Of a stretch of DNA of 64,000 nt, positions 1-12,472 are shown piece after piece. Each line of letters begins with the position of its first letter. Position 1 is the first letter of the stretch. The position numbers and the translations under genes are program-made. The stretch is from Arabidopsis thaliana. Its lineage: Eukaryota; Streptophyta; Magnoliopsida; Brassicales; Brassicaceae. Location of the stretch: positions 10,161,151 through 10,225,150 of the forward strand of contig NC_003071.7 in NCBI RefSeq assembly GCF_000001735.4. Direction: 5' to 3'. The notes beneath the pieces are model-generated. The model did no database searches. It saw only the letters and a list, made by a program, of their open reading frames with translations, and had not been told where the DNA came from.

Positions 1-2255
1 CAAAATCAAGAAAAAAATGATCAATATTAATCTCCACTTTCCGTTAAATCAAAGAACTTGTCAATTACAAATGTTAACCTTAAATATGTTTAAAAATTGG
101 TTCATGTTTTTAGCCGTATAGATTTGTTAAGGCTGAAGATAGCGTTTTCTTTATCTTCACTCAAATCCATTTCTTTATAACCTGTTTTATGAACTTCGAC
201 CAATTCATTTCCCTACAAATAATAAAAATGTGAAAATTATTTTAGATCTAAGATCATAACAACAACAAAACAAAACCTTTTACTATCTCAAATTGTTGGC
301 TAGCCCTTTATCATTGTTACCACCTCAGATGCTACTGTCACTTAGATCTAAGATCTTCCGAGTTAACACACGATTGTCGCTGCTTTCACATATATCTGAT
401 ATGTTTTAACAATATAAAACGGAATGGTTATTAACATTGTTTTTCTTCTGTAAGTACTAAAATAATTTGGTATTATGTAGGTATAAATCTAAATAATAAA
501 AACAAAGTAAAATAACTCAATAATCATAAAATTAAAACTCAGGAGATTAAAGATTAAAGATCTTATGAAAAGTCATCATCAAGATTAAAGATGCCCTCTA
601 ACCCAAGAATTTATTATGTTATATTTCTTCTATATTTCTCATATAAAGTATAATATAGATACACGAAATCCATAAAACAATTTCATATTTTAAGACATTA
701 CTTATCTGCAAGTAATATATATAATAAATTCTTGATAGATCTAATATTGTACATGAATATAAACAAAGATCCATACCTTTTGTTTTTGTGATAACATCAT
801 CTTTCCATCCACCGAAATGAATCGTTGATTTAGACTCCAGCTATAGTTTCTCGGATTTTTGATATTTTTTTTAACAAGAAGAATTAGATAAACAAAAACT
901 GTGTAATATATAAGATTAGATATTATGAGGTAGATCACATAGAAACTGTGTGGTATGTACAAGTATATGTCCCCACCTATTTATAGTGAAAATAAGGATA
1001 TGATGAAAGTTTTTACCAAAAAACAAATAAAAGTTTTTGATAAAGAAGATAAATTAATTTCATAATGTAACACTGAAATATTGGCGCAAACATCTAAAAG
1101 GGTTAGTTAGTTTTTAATATTTTCCTAATAGTTCAAATATTTGTTTCACTGCTAAATTTGTTATAACTACTTTACGCGGGAACATTTCAAATAATATAAT
1201 TTGTAACGGTTTGTGCACGATATTTAAAATATTGTTAATATTTTTCTATCTACTTAAACACTAGCTTATTTATTATTTAGATATTTTTGTTACTATACAT
1301 ACTGTTAATTCACTAGTAATATACAGCTGTCACAAGAATTATATTCCAAAATACAAATAGATATAAATATTTTTAGTACTCAGTATTCAAATTAATGATA
1401 GTCACCAAAAAAAAAAGTAATTATCTATTCAAAATATATAAAATAATTTTATAGAAACAAACTTTAACAGTTGGTATTTTTTTCTAGTCAACTTTTAGTA
1501 CTTAGAAATAAACATAAATTATAAACTATTATACCATTTTTATAATTATTTTTTACTATAAAGAATATGTAATTTATGCTGGTTAACAAAAAGAACAAAA
1601 ATACAGATTTCTATTATAAATTTATAATATGTTGACTAAAATGAATGTACAATAAATTTTTAAATGTACAGGCTGGTAACAATGTTTTTTTCTATGGCTT
1701 TTAAAGTAAATAATTAATATCTCTTTGACTGTTAAGAAAAAAAAATGTTTGACTAGTAATTTTCTTTTTTTATGTAACTTTTATTTCCATTAGCACTAAC
1801 TAATTAAAGTGAAAATAAATCCAACATACAGTAAAATTTTTATAAATTAAGAATCGAAAGTAATTATTACTGTAGATTTTTACGAGTTGAGCAAGTGTAA
1901 TATTTGACATACTTTGATAAGATAATAAAATAATAATCTTTAAAATATAAATATATGGTCTCATCAATACTATAAATTAATAATTGTATTAATATATCAA
2001 AATTTTATATATTATATGTAAGAAAAGTTAGTGAAATATGTTTTTGGTGTTTTTTTTTTTTTTCTTGCTTTTCATTCATTCTTTGTAGATTTTATTTCTA
2101 ATATTTGTGTTGCATATAAAAAAAATTGGTTTTGTCACAGGATAATTGTTTTTACTTGTTATTGGTTATAAAATATTGATTTTAACGATTTCTTTTTATT
2201 TTTGAGTAGAAATTTTATAAGAAATTATGAAATTAACCAGGAGTGAAATACATTG
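1..2255. other. AT-rich intergenic DNA, no firm gene
   Basis: Very AT-rich sequence with many stops in all frames and no recognisable protein family. The only structure worth recording is on the minus strand: a TATAAATA-like box (978-985) followed by an open stretch with a good donor at 776-775, and an acceptor at 214-213 leading into a phase-compatible open stretch that ends at a TGA at 102-104. That possible small gene is described under findings, because no ATG sits where one would want it. Confidence 0.6.
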
Positions 2256-4640
2256 AGAACTTGCAAATGTCAGATGGTTCATGGTACAAAAACTGGGATG
2301 TATGCCTCATTTATGCAACTTTCTTTGTCGTCTGAGGTCTAGTGGCTGCAGGCAAGACTTATTAGAACTGTGAGGCGATCCATAGAGCGGTTTGCTTCCT
2401 TCTCGAGAAACAAAACGTTGAAGGCGGTTGGGGAGAGTTATCTCCCATGCCCCAAAAAGATATATACTCCTTTGGATGGAAACAGAACTAATGTGGTGAG
2501 TATATACAAGAAAAGCATTGATATAGTTCTATTTATGGGTTGTCAAATGGAAAGAGACCCTTTTCCCGTTCATCACGGTGTCAAACTGTTGATCAATTTA
2601 AAGTTAGAACACGACGATTTCCGACAAGGGTTGTTCTTGACTTCTAATTGATTTAACACATTCAAAGACCACTAGGCTCGTGTTATGTTAGGTACTATGA
2701 TATATATGATCGTGGTTTAAAATAATGTAGGAGATAAGGGGAGCTTACAAGATGAATTTGTTACCGCACTATCCAATTATAGGAACGTATTTACTCTTTG
2801 GGAACTCACTTATTACACAAAAGCTCTTCGGAGGACTTGATCAACTTTGACTTAACTTAGTTATATCAACAGTTTTATGTCACACCTTCTTAACTATTGC
2901 TTTTTTAGGACCGCAAATATCTCGGTGTTTGTTTTACATGAATTCTGGTATTTTATGTCTTGAAAATTGATAAGAGACTATGGTTAAGTTGATTAGGGCA
3001 CAAGACGTTAATTAATTAGTTTTGGTGTTAAACTTTATGAGTTTGGTTTTCATATATTCCTTTTTATGTTAAGTGTTTTCTTTAATGCATTAGGGTTATG
3101 ATTAAGTTGTATAAAGGCCTATATAAGGGTCTCTATTGATCAATAAGAAAGAAACCTCCAACAATTAACCTAATTCTCTAGAAAGAGGTTTGGGTTAAAC
3201 GAAAGGTTTTGCTTAAGTCTCTCATTCTACTTCAATCAATGCCACTGGTCTAGTTACTAGATCAAAGTCGGCTCATATCAAAGTATAGTCCCAAAAGACA
3301 AAAATCTAGATTAGTGCCTTATTAGGGTTTGACATGTTTTCTTCAAAATTTCCATTTCAGACCTTAAAAGTTATTCAGAGGACATAAATTTTATCTATCC
3401 TCTCTTTTCAAACAGCCTCATCTTTACATCTTGCTTCGATGAGAGTTTCTAGTTTGAGTGCATTGTGGTCGATTTCAACTTTGTAGAAATTTATGGTAAC
3501 ACCATATTTGGTGCATGCTCTAAAACAGATTTTGTGTTTGTAGAGAAATAGATTGACAACGGCAAAGATTAATTAGAGTATGAGAACGTGACTGAAGACT
3601 GTGATTTGTGAACATGAGAGAATCGAGTATGTGACGAATTTAGAAGTATGGAGAAGATGAATACACTTTATTAGAGCTCTTAGGCTCTCTTAGAGCTATT
3701 ATTTTCTTATAAGTTAAGTGATTACAATGCATAATATAAATAGAAAAAATATAGAGAAATTTGTTGTTGCAAATACATTAAATGATAAGCCCTCCATGAA
3801 GGAGAGTTTCAATTTCGTTCATTAATTGTGCATGTATATGAGAGAGAAGGAGGTGTGGCAATTGCAGGTCACAATACATAATGATCAGATTGAAGGATCA
3901 CCTGAATCTGCACAATAGACCATCACTTTGGACGGCCATCTCGGGTTCTCTATATATTATTAGAGTCATCCATAGCCACCTTATTGGATCTGCCATCTTC
4001 TAGGCTGCCTCTTGGTTAAGCTAAGTTGGACTTGCCACTTGGTTCAACCACTTTGATTATCTATACAGTCTGAATTCTCACAGTTAGTTCCACAATCGCA
4101 TCCACATGCTTTGAAGACTCGTGATACACTTTTCTTTCATTGCCATCTTCTAATTCTGACAGTTAGTAATCTGATTATATTCAGTGAGACTCTTTATATG
4201 TACAATGTTTTACCAATATAATCGGATCACTCACTTTCAGAACTAGAACATGGCAATGAAGGAAAAGTAACTCTGGACTTTGCCATGTCATAGTTCAACA
4301 ATTTGTGGCTTTTCCATGTATGCACGGAAACAAACAAACACGTGCCTATATGCATCGGCCAAATACTCAACATCCAATTATAGTATGCCACATGTTTAAT
4401 GAATGATTTTCACAAACTTTGAATTCAAAGAAAAACTATATATACTTATTATATAGATATAAAATTAAATTTACATAGATATATCAACTTCAAGAATCTT
4501 TTACTTTTTCATATGTTCATGGGAATTATTCTTCATTTGCAAACGTACTCAAAACTTACATAATTAAAAAATATATGTATAAGATAGATCACGATTCTTT
4601 GATTTTTTTTTCCGGTATGATTCTTTGATTCCGAATGCAA
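2256..4640. other. Unassigned region with a short ORF and possible transposon remnants
   Basis: An ATG- or near-ATG-started ORF of 93 codons lies at 2370-2651 (plus). Its protein is basic at the start and matches no family I recognise. Around 3110-3150 a TATATAAGGG motif followed by an A-rich leader looks like the promoter region of a Copia-type LTR, but I could not pair LTR ends, and no primer-binding site or internal coding region is visible. The region is most easily read as decayed repeat DNA. Confidence 0.35.
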
Positions 4641-4841
4641 GTTGATGTATTATTGGCAGACTCTACTACAAAACCATGATACAAACGGCATCGTATCAAG
4701 TTCATCACTCAACGAGTTCGATACTAGCTCCCACCCAAAAAAAAAAAACACATCAAAGCAAGAAATTGACTCCTTTTAGCTTCATAGCTATGAATTTGGA
4801 AAAGAAAAAGTCCACAAAGACTTCATTGTGCAGTCCACAAC

Positions 4842-5917
4842 CTATGTCAAAGAACCGTGCACCTTGATTTTAACATTGGGACGACCAGATAAGTCGTTGA
4901 ATAGGTTAGAATCCGACGATAACTGTGGAAGATCATCTTTAACATAGATGTCCATCTCCTTCAAGCAGGGCAAATAGTACAAGAAATGCTTGATCATGTT
5001 CTTCTCTCTCAACTGTCCTTGAAACTCACGAATCTCTAACCTCTTCACAGGAAAAGATGCGAGTGAACGACATTTCTCCTCTCGAGAAATGCAGTTACAA
5101 GCGTCCCCACAGTCAAATGTGACACAGTGTAAGAGACCACCCTAAAAGCAGAGAAGAGACATTAAGGATTTCCCTGAACTGAATCTCTACAAACGTGTTA
5201 TTCAAGTCATTTGATAGTTTATGTTTTATACCTTAATGACTAGGGTTTCTAGATGTGAACAAGTTTTAAGGAGAACCGGCATTGCTTGCCACGCTGTATC
5301 CACGCTAGTCTCAATGGCTAAGTATGTGAGGTTGTTGAACACTGGCATTGCATGAGAACATAGACCAAGCACCTGAACAACAAAAAGACCCAAAAAAATC
5401 ATTAACCAGCTGCAAATGTAACTTCAATGTTTGGTTTTATAAGAGAGAACAGAACAGCATACTATTCCAAGAGTCCGAGGAGATAAGTAAAGCTTCTTAA
5501 CATTGGTGACGGTATGCATAAGCTTACGCACGTTACCAAGATTGGGAAAAACATGATTCTTTCGGATGCTTAGTAGCTTGATTTGTGCATCAACTAAGTA
5601 TTCCAAATTAACTAATGGAAAGTTGTCATGAACAAATGCAGTGTAATTTAAGCAAACAAGATTCGGTGTATCAAATAAATAAACCCGTGAACACTTCATC
5701 GTTACATTCTTGAGGCTTGCACTTGATACAGTCTCAATCTCATGATTCCGATATAAACAACGTACATTAGCCAAATCTAATGCCTCAAGCACAGGGCAAG
5801 CAGAAAGTAGACTCTGAAACTGACCACTATCAAACCGAATTGAGTCAAGAATGAGAGTCTTAAGCATAGGTAAGGCCGAAATGTGTCCCGGCCCCAAATT
5901 AATAGGACATCCATTTC

Positions 5918-5953
<36 letters not shown>

Positions 5954-8900
5954 AATAAAATGTCAAATTATATTTAAAAGAAAAAATATACTTTTTACAT
6001 CAGCTTTTTTGATATTTTGATAATAAGAGAAATAGAGCTAGATCAAAAACAGAGTAAATAGAATTGAGAGAGCAAAAACAGAGTCTTCTTTCTTAGAGGA
6101 TGCTATGGACGCATGGCAAACCATACTTGCAGCCCCTTCTCGAGTCGAAGATCCCCTTTCTTTTTGATTGTCGATAGCTGGTTTCTAATAGTCTTGTCTA
6201 TCTGTCGGATGAGGTTTGAAGCTGAACGTGACTTCTCTCCGTGACGACGAGAATTTCTCTCCCTCCAAATGGAATGAATAGAGACTTGGAATGTGTACCT
6301 GGATAAGAAACTTTGGATGCGATCAGGCTGAGAATCAGATATGTAATTCACCACAGCAGACCATTTTGTGGAAAATCTATCTTTGTACACATTCTTTGCG
6401 ATTGATGTCCAGATTTCAGAAGAATAGCAGCATTGGAAAAACAGATGGTCTCGTGTTTCCATAGGGCTAGAGCAAAAAACACAGGTCGTGGGAGTCCCAT
6501 TGTTCCACGTCATCATACGATCACCCGTGGAAAGACGATTCCGAATTGCGAGCCAAGCACAAAAGGAGAATTTTGGCGTTGCGTGAGCGAACCAAACTCC
6601 TTTATGCCACGCCCTCTGATTTGATGAAGTTCGGATATGGTTCCATGTGTCTTTTGTGGAGAATCTAGCCTTAAAGACGTCCTCTTTCCCCCTCCAGAGG
6701 ATGGCATCCTCTAGCTCTATGTTCCGATGCTGGTATTTCTGAAGCAGAATCTCCTCAAACTCATTTAGAATCTCAACTCGATGTCTCTTCCGTCTTCTTC
6801 GACTCCATGCTTCAGCTAGTGTCATATGGCGAGAAATTCCCATGTCAATCGCTCCTCGGGCTCCAGTCAGGTTTATTAAGGGACCTTTCTCCGACCAGTT
6901 ATCAAACCAAAAAGATGTGTTGACTCCATTGTTCACTTCTATCTTGCAGAAACTTTTTGCAACTTCTCTGTGTTTTAGCAACCTTCTCCAAATCCAAGAC
7001 CCTAACGTTGAGTGCGTACCAATGGACCAGAATGATTCTTTCTTGAGTAGGTTCATCCTAGTCCATTTCACCCACAAAGAATCTTGACAAGATAGCAAAC
7101 GCCAAATCAGTTTCAGACTACTAACCTTATTCGCTTCTCGCAATGATTGTAACCCAAGGCCTCCTTCCTTCTTTGGTTTACAAATCTCATCCCAAGAGAC
7201 TTTCGCTTTCTTTGGATTTAGCTCCGGTCCAGACCACAAAAGAGCTGAGCTGATTCTATTAATTTCATTAATACACTCTCTGGGCAGCCTAAAAGCATTC
7301 ATCCAAAAGTTTGTGATACTCCACAAAACAGAATTTATTAAACTCAAACGACCTGCAAAAGAAAGGTAACGTGAAGTCCACATTCCTATCCGCCGACGAA
7401 TTTGGTCTATTAAGGGAGAATAATCTGATGTTGTAAGCCGTTTTGTAACTAGAGGTAGGCCAAGATATCGGACCGGGAGCTTTCCTACCCCAAAAGAGTA
7501 CCTACTTGACATCAACTGACGTGAATGATCGGAGACACCAGCCAAATACAATGTTGTCTTTTCCATGCAAATTTTTAACCCTAATTTTGCTGCAAACTGG
7601 TTCAGCACCTTGACTATACCATCAACCGAGCGAATTTTACCATCGGTAAGAATCATGAGATCATCTGCAAAACATAAATGAGTTAATCCAAGAGTTTTGC
7701 ACCGGGGGTGGTATCCAAATTCTCTCGCCCCTGCTGCCTTATCAAGCATTCTCGACAGGACATCCATACTTATAACAAACAAATATGGAGAGAGGGAGCA
7801 TCCTTGTCGAAGACCTCGAGCGCTTCGGAAATATCCTGCTAACTCCCCATTAACTTGAATGGAGAAGGATGCCGTGGACATACAGAGAGAGATCCAATGA
7901 ATAAATTCCCCGGGGAAGTTCATTGCAGCCAAAACGTGAGTAAGAAAAGACCATTGGAGAGAATCAAATGCTTTTGATATGTCAATCTTCATAGCGCATC
8001 GTGTAGAGATGCTATCTTTGTGGTAGTCTTTTACTAGCTCTGTTGCTAATAACACATTTTCTATGAGTAATCTATCTTTAACAAAAGCTGATTGGTTCCC
8101 CACAATGAACTTAGGAAGAATCCTCTTGAGTCTGTTCGCCAAAATCTTTGAAATCGCCTTGTATAAGACATTGCAACAGGATATGGGTCTATAATCCTTT
8201 ATTTCCCGTGCTTCCTTCTTCTTGGGGATTAGAGCTAAGATAGTTGAGTTTACACCCTTTGGCAAAAAACCCTTTGCAAAAAAAGACTGAATTGCTATGA
8301 TAACCTCATCACCAATAATCTCCCATGAAGCTTTATAGAACTCACTTGTATAACCGTCCGGTCCCGGGGATTTGTCCTTTGGCATTGAGAATATGACTTT
8401 TTTAATTTCTTCCCCTGTTACCACCCTTGTAAGCAACCTATGATCATCCTCTGAACAACGAAAAGGTAGCAAATTTTCTAGCTCCTCTACACACATCCCT
8501 TCATAATCTGCAGGGATTGTTTGTAAAAAATCCTGAAAATAGTTCACTGCCTCCGTTTGGATATCTTGTTGACTAGTTACAACCAACCCGTCACGTGTAA
8601 CTATTTCTCTTATGGAATTCACTGCCTCTCGAGTAGTTATTGCTCGATGAAATGTTTTATTGTTTCTGTCCCCAACATCTAACCAGTGTAGTTTAGACCT
8701 CTGCTTCAAAAATTTCTCCTCGATTTTCAAATTTTAATTCAACTAGTGTTCTGCTCATGAAATTTTCGATTAGCATGTAACTATGTTGACACAAATTGAT
8801 AGACAAATCCATTTTACATATCCACTGTTTTACACGATGTGACGCAACACCTGTTTGACACTTGAGTGAGAATTTCTTGTTGGGAGAATCTCCTTGCAAA

Positions 8901-9112
8901 GCCAATACTCTATCCACGAAATCCATGAATCTCTGTCGATTTCCTTTCCTTTTCGGTTTATTCGCAGAGTCATCAATCTCGATACAAGAGACAAAAGCAA
9001 TGAGATATCGCCACCTCTTGGAGAGAATCGAAGTCAGAGCAGCCTCCTTTGTGTTAAGGAAGGACAATATTTGATAAAGAAGCTCGTCTGGTAGACTGCT
9101 AACAAGATCCAT
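4842..9112 (-). pseudogene. F-box/LRR/FBD protein gene, split by a LINE insertion
   Basis: The product would be an F-box adaptor: an N-terminal F-box binding the SKP1 subunit of an SCF ubiquitin ligase, followed by leucine-rich repeats and an FBD-type C-terminus for substrate choice. The ATG at 9112 opens with a typical F-box start ([19 protein letters not shown]) ending in the SKRWRYL motif. The reading then runs to about 8730, where LINE sequence replaces it. F-box coding sequence resumes at about 5920 with the LRR signature PMLKTLILDSIRF and continues through exons to about 5463, 5372-5232 (sense order) and 5141-4842, all with GT-AG borders. The last exon has an FBD-like end (FPVKRLEIREF, then LPCLKEMDIYV) and a normal stop. 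All parts other than the insertion look intact, so the insertion is probably what killed the gene. I recall At2g23880 as a retrotransposon locus here. Confidence 0.85.
5921..8730 (-). mobile_element. 5'-truncated LINE (non-LTR retrotransposon) with open RT reading frame
   Basis: About 2.8 kb of L1-type plant LINE inserted in the F-box gene, in the same orientation. One uninterrupted frame of about 875 codons (8730 to stop at 6103) carries the reverse transcriptase: a KIDISKAFDS block near residue 248, GLRQGCSLSPYLF, and the catalytic CFADDL motif (FADD variant of YADD) near residue 354. A zinc-binding zf-RVT region follows (about residues 700-765, CAWLAIRNRLSTGDRM and CVFCSSP...RDHLFFQC). The upstream gag-like ORF and the AP endonuclease are missing, the usual result of incomplete reverse transcription. 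The 3' end is a poly-A tail seen as T at 5921-5952 on the plus strand, next to a short AT-rich 3' UTR. The frame has no start codon of its own at the truncation, so it is unlikely to be active alone. The lack of stops suggests a fairly recent insertion. Confidence 0.93.
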
Positions 9113-9179
9113 CGTCTCTGAACGAAAGAATAGAAACAGGTATTAAAGGTTGGGACTTGGGAGGGAAGCAAAGAAGGCG

Positions 9180-9448
9180 AAAAGTAGATTTAGGGTTTGC
9201 CAAAGTGAAGAGAGGAGGAAGTCACAGAGAAAAGGTTTTAGTTTTCCTTTACGTGCCCTACATAACAAATGAAACGCAGCGTTTTATAAAGTGATGCGTT
9301 AAAACAAAACTTGTTTCATTGGGCCCAGAATTAAGATTACAAAGCTACATAGCCCATAAGGCCCAATACTAAAAAAGTCATCCGAAATATTTTGTTTCCC
9401 GGATTTATCTCCGTCGACGATAAACCCTAACCGCCATTATCTATTTCA
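9180..9448. promoter_or_regulatory. Divergent promoter between the F-box gene and the HAD gene
   Basis: The start codons of two divergent genes are about 420 bp apart. The interval holds three Site II-like motifs (TGGGCCC at about 9319, GCCCAT at about 9352, GGCCCAATA at about 9360) and a telo-box-like AAACCCTAA at about 9422, with TTTAGGGTTT near 9186. In Arabidopsis this combination is typical of promoters of housekeeping genes, many of them for mitochondrial, ribosomal or RNA-processing proteins, and fits the HAD gene better than the F-box gene. Confidence 0.6.
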
Positions 9449-9511
9449 ATGACGTCATCATCTTCTTCATCAAAATCCAAATTCTCAAGTCCACTCTCAG
9501 AAAAAAGCTGA
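9449..9511 (+). other. uORF of 20 codons in the 5' leader of the HAD gene
   Basis: An ATG at 9449 starts a serine-rich 20-residue reading frame that stops at 9511, 18 bases before the main ATG at 9530 and in the same frame. If the transcript starts upstream of 9449, as the position of the Site II and telo-box motifs suggests, ribosomes would meet this uORF first and would have to reinitiate or scan past it. Confidence 0.5.
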
Positions 9512-9529
9512 CTTTCTCCACCAATCACT

Positions 9530-12472
9530 ATGACTTCCTCTCGCCGTCTTCTTCTTCCTCTCGGAGCATCGCTCACTGTAAATCTCTTTCTATCTCTCTC
9601 ATTTCTATTTATTCGCGATCGGTGGTGATGATGAAAATGATGATCGAGTTCGTTGTAATTACAGAGAGGAAGATTTTCTTCCGATCAAATCCGAAATGGA
9701 TTTCTAAGAAACTTCCGTGGATTCGCCACCGTAACTTCGTCGGAACCGGCCTTAGCCAATCTGGAAGCGAAATATGCCGTAGCGTTGCCAGAATGTTCAA
9801 CAGTAGAGGACGAGATCACGAAGATCCGTCATGAATTCGAGTTAGCGAAACAGAGGTTTCTTAATATCCCTGAAGCTATTAATAGTATGCCGAAGATGAA
9901 TCCTCAAGGTGAGGTATTATTTGCTATTGATTTTGGTTTTGTGATTGTTCTTCTTAGTCACTGATGATGATACTTTGTGTAGGGATATATGTGAATAAGA
10001 ATCTGAGATTGGATAATATACAAGTTTATGGATTTGATTATGATTACACTTTGGCACATTACTCTTCTCACTTACAGAGTTTGATCTATGATCTTGCCAA
10101 GAAACATATGGTTAATGAGGTAAAATCTCTTTTAGCCAAACTTGTTTTAGGGCTGAGTATTGTTTTGAGAATTATTGGTTGTTGGTTTTCGCAGTTTAGA
10201 TATCCTGATGTTTGCACTCAGTTTGAGTATGATCCTACTTTTCCAATCCGTGGGTTGTACTATGATAAACTAAAAGGATGCCTCATGAAATTGGATTTCT
10301 TCGGTTCAATCGAGCCAGATGGGTGTTATTTTGGTCGTCGTAAGGTATTGTTTAACGAATGATTTTGTCTCCTCATCTACTGCTTTGAGCCCTCAGAATA
10401 TCTATAACTCTGCAGCTTAGTAGGAAGGAAATAGAAAGCATGTATGGAACGCGGCACATAGGTCGTGATCAAGCGAGAGGTTTGGTGGGATTGATGGATT
10501 TCTTCTGTTTTAGCGAGGTGACTTTTTGTCAATAAGTTGTTTGTACCGTGATATAATCATATGATCTGATGATTTGGTTGATTGCAACATTTCTTTTATT
10601 ACCATTTTTCAGGCGTGTCTTATAGCAGACATGGTGCAATATTTTGTTGACGCCAAACTTGAGTTTGATGCCTCTAACATCTACAATGATGTCAATCGTG
10701 CTATTCAACATGTCCATAGAAGTGGATTGGTTCATAGAGGAATTCTTGCTGATCCCAACAGATATTTGCTAAAAAATGCAAGTGAAAGTCCTTCAAATTA
10801 TCTTCACTTGTTATATTACCTTTGATTGGTATATTACTGAAACAGCAATTTGCTTCTCAGGGTCAGCTTCTACGTTTCCTGAGAATGCTAAAAGATAAAG
10901 GAAAGAAGCTTTTTTTGCTGACCAACTCTCCGTATAATTTTGTTGATGGCGGAATGCGCTTTCTAATGGAGGTAATTCACATTATTGAATAGATCTAAAA
11001 CTCTTTTATTTTCTCGTTGGAATATCACTAGGGACAATCATTTCAACACTTTTTTTATTTTAATTAGTTGTCCATAATCTTCTTACGGCCAGTTCCATAT
11101 TTTTTTTTTTTTAAGTGGTTCATGACCTTTATTGGGTTGTGCTTATTGTTCGTTAGGAATCTTTTGGCTTCGGAGATTCCTGGCGAGAACTCTTTGATGT
11201 TGTGATTGCTAAAGCAAATAAACCAGAATTTTACACATCTGAGCACCCTTTCCGGTTAGTTGTCATTACGATATAACCAGAAACACTATGTTCTTGTGTA
11301 AAACATAATATTTTCTTGTGGAATTGATCGCTTAACTCTTTTATTGCTATTAATCCTTGTAGTTGTTATGATTCGGAGAGGGATAATTTGGCATTTACAA
11401 AAGTGGATGCATTTGACCCAAAGAAAGTTTATTATCATGGTTGTCTTAAATCCTTCCTTGAAATCACAAAGTGGCATGGCCCTGAGGTACTCTTTACAAC
11501 AAGCTGATATATTCCATTCTGTAACTTCATGCTTTTGAATGCATTTAAAGACAGACTACCACATGTTTTATTCATAGGTGATTTATTTCGGAGATCACTT
11601 ATTTAGTGATCTAAGAGGGCCTTCAAAAGCTGGTTGGCGAACTGCTGCCATAATTCATGAGCTCGAGGTTAGTTTACCATACTTGATGTCTATATAGCTT
11701 TTTAGTTGATTGTATCCTCAAAAGTGTTTGTACATCATTTAAAGCCCAACCTTGTACACTGAGTTCTCTTTATGATGTTATTTTTTTGGTTCAGCGAGAG
11801 ATACAGATACAAAATGATGATAGCTACCGGTTTGAGCAGGTATAGTCACACCATCCTCTTTTACTTCCCAAGAATGGCTTTTTGCTTATACGATTTTAAC
11901 ATTCATGACCGTGATCGTAGACATATAGTAGTTTGAGATACTCTAAATAAAGCAAAGACGTATGTGTTACTAAGTTTGATAAGACAATTTATTGTGCTTA
12001 TATTCAGGCCAAGTTCCATATTATCCAAGAGTTACTCGGTAGATTTCACGCGACTGTATCAAACAATCAGAGAAGTGAAGCATGCCAATCACTTTTGGAT
12101 GAGCTGAACAATGCGAGGCAGAGAGCAAGAGACACGATGAAACAAATGTTCAACAGATCGTTTGGAGCTACATTTGTCACAGACACTGGTCAAGAATCAG
12201 CATTCTCTTATCACATCCACCAATACGCAGACGTTTATACCAGTAAACCTGAGAACTTTCTGTTATACCGACCTGAAGCCTGGCTTCACGTTCCTTACGA
12301 TATCAAGATCATGCCACATCATGTCAAGGTATATAAACCTGTGACCTTAAAAGAGCCGGACATTTTGAGTTTTATTGATTGATTTGACTTTTGAATTTTG
12401 GAATTAAGGAGCTTAACGAAAACTCTTTTCTACTTTTCTTTTCAGGTTGCTTCAACCCTTTTCAAAACCTGA
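9530..12472 (+). CDS. HAD-superfamily 5'-nucleotidase-like protein (subfamily IG), probably mitochondrial
   Basis: Predicted hydrolase of the cytosolic purine 5'-nucleotidase (NT5C2/NT5DC) branch of the HAD superfamily, which removes phosphate from nucleoside monophosphates by way of an aspartyl-phosphate. The 13 exons are 9530-9577, 9665-9908, 9983-10119, 10195-10344, 10416-10517, 10613-10777, 10861-10971, 11157-11254, 11363-11486, 11578-11667, 11795-11839, 12008-12328 and 12446-12472, giving 553 residues. The first 45 or so residues are rich in Arg and Ser and poor in acidic residues, like a mitochondrial presequence. HAD motif I appears as YGFDYDYTLAHY, motif II as FLLTNSPYNFVDGGM, and the acidic motif near the end of the HAD core as VIYFGDHLFSDL. 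Intron 6 has a GC donor (see findings). A same-frame uORF precedes the start. From memory this is At2g23890. The substrate is not shown by the sequence. Confidence 0.93.
10778..10860 (+). other. GC-AG intron in the HAD gene
   Basis: After the codons for LLKN the sequence reads GCAAGT, not a GT. The next exon starts after TTCTCAG with GGTCAGCTTC. Only a donor at GC (10778-10779) keeps the frame and gives the expected family sequence YLLKN-GQLLRFL. The nearest GT (10783) would shift the frame. GCAAGT is the usual consensus for the roughly 1% of plant introns with GC donors. Confidence 0.8.

Noticed and set aside
3040..3560. Possible Copia-type solo LTR
   Set aside because: There is a promoter-like TATATAAGGG and a TGGTAACACC resembling a primer-binding start, but no matching second LTR, no clear TG...CA ends and no target duplication.
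6433..7087. Plus-strand open frames inside the LINE
   Set aside because: They are shadows of the minus-strand RT frame and show no family features.
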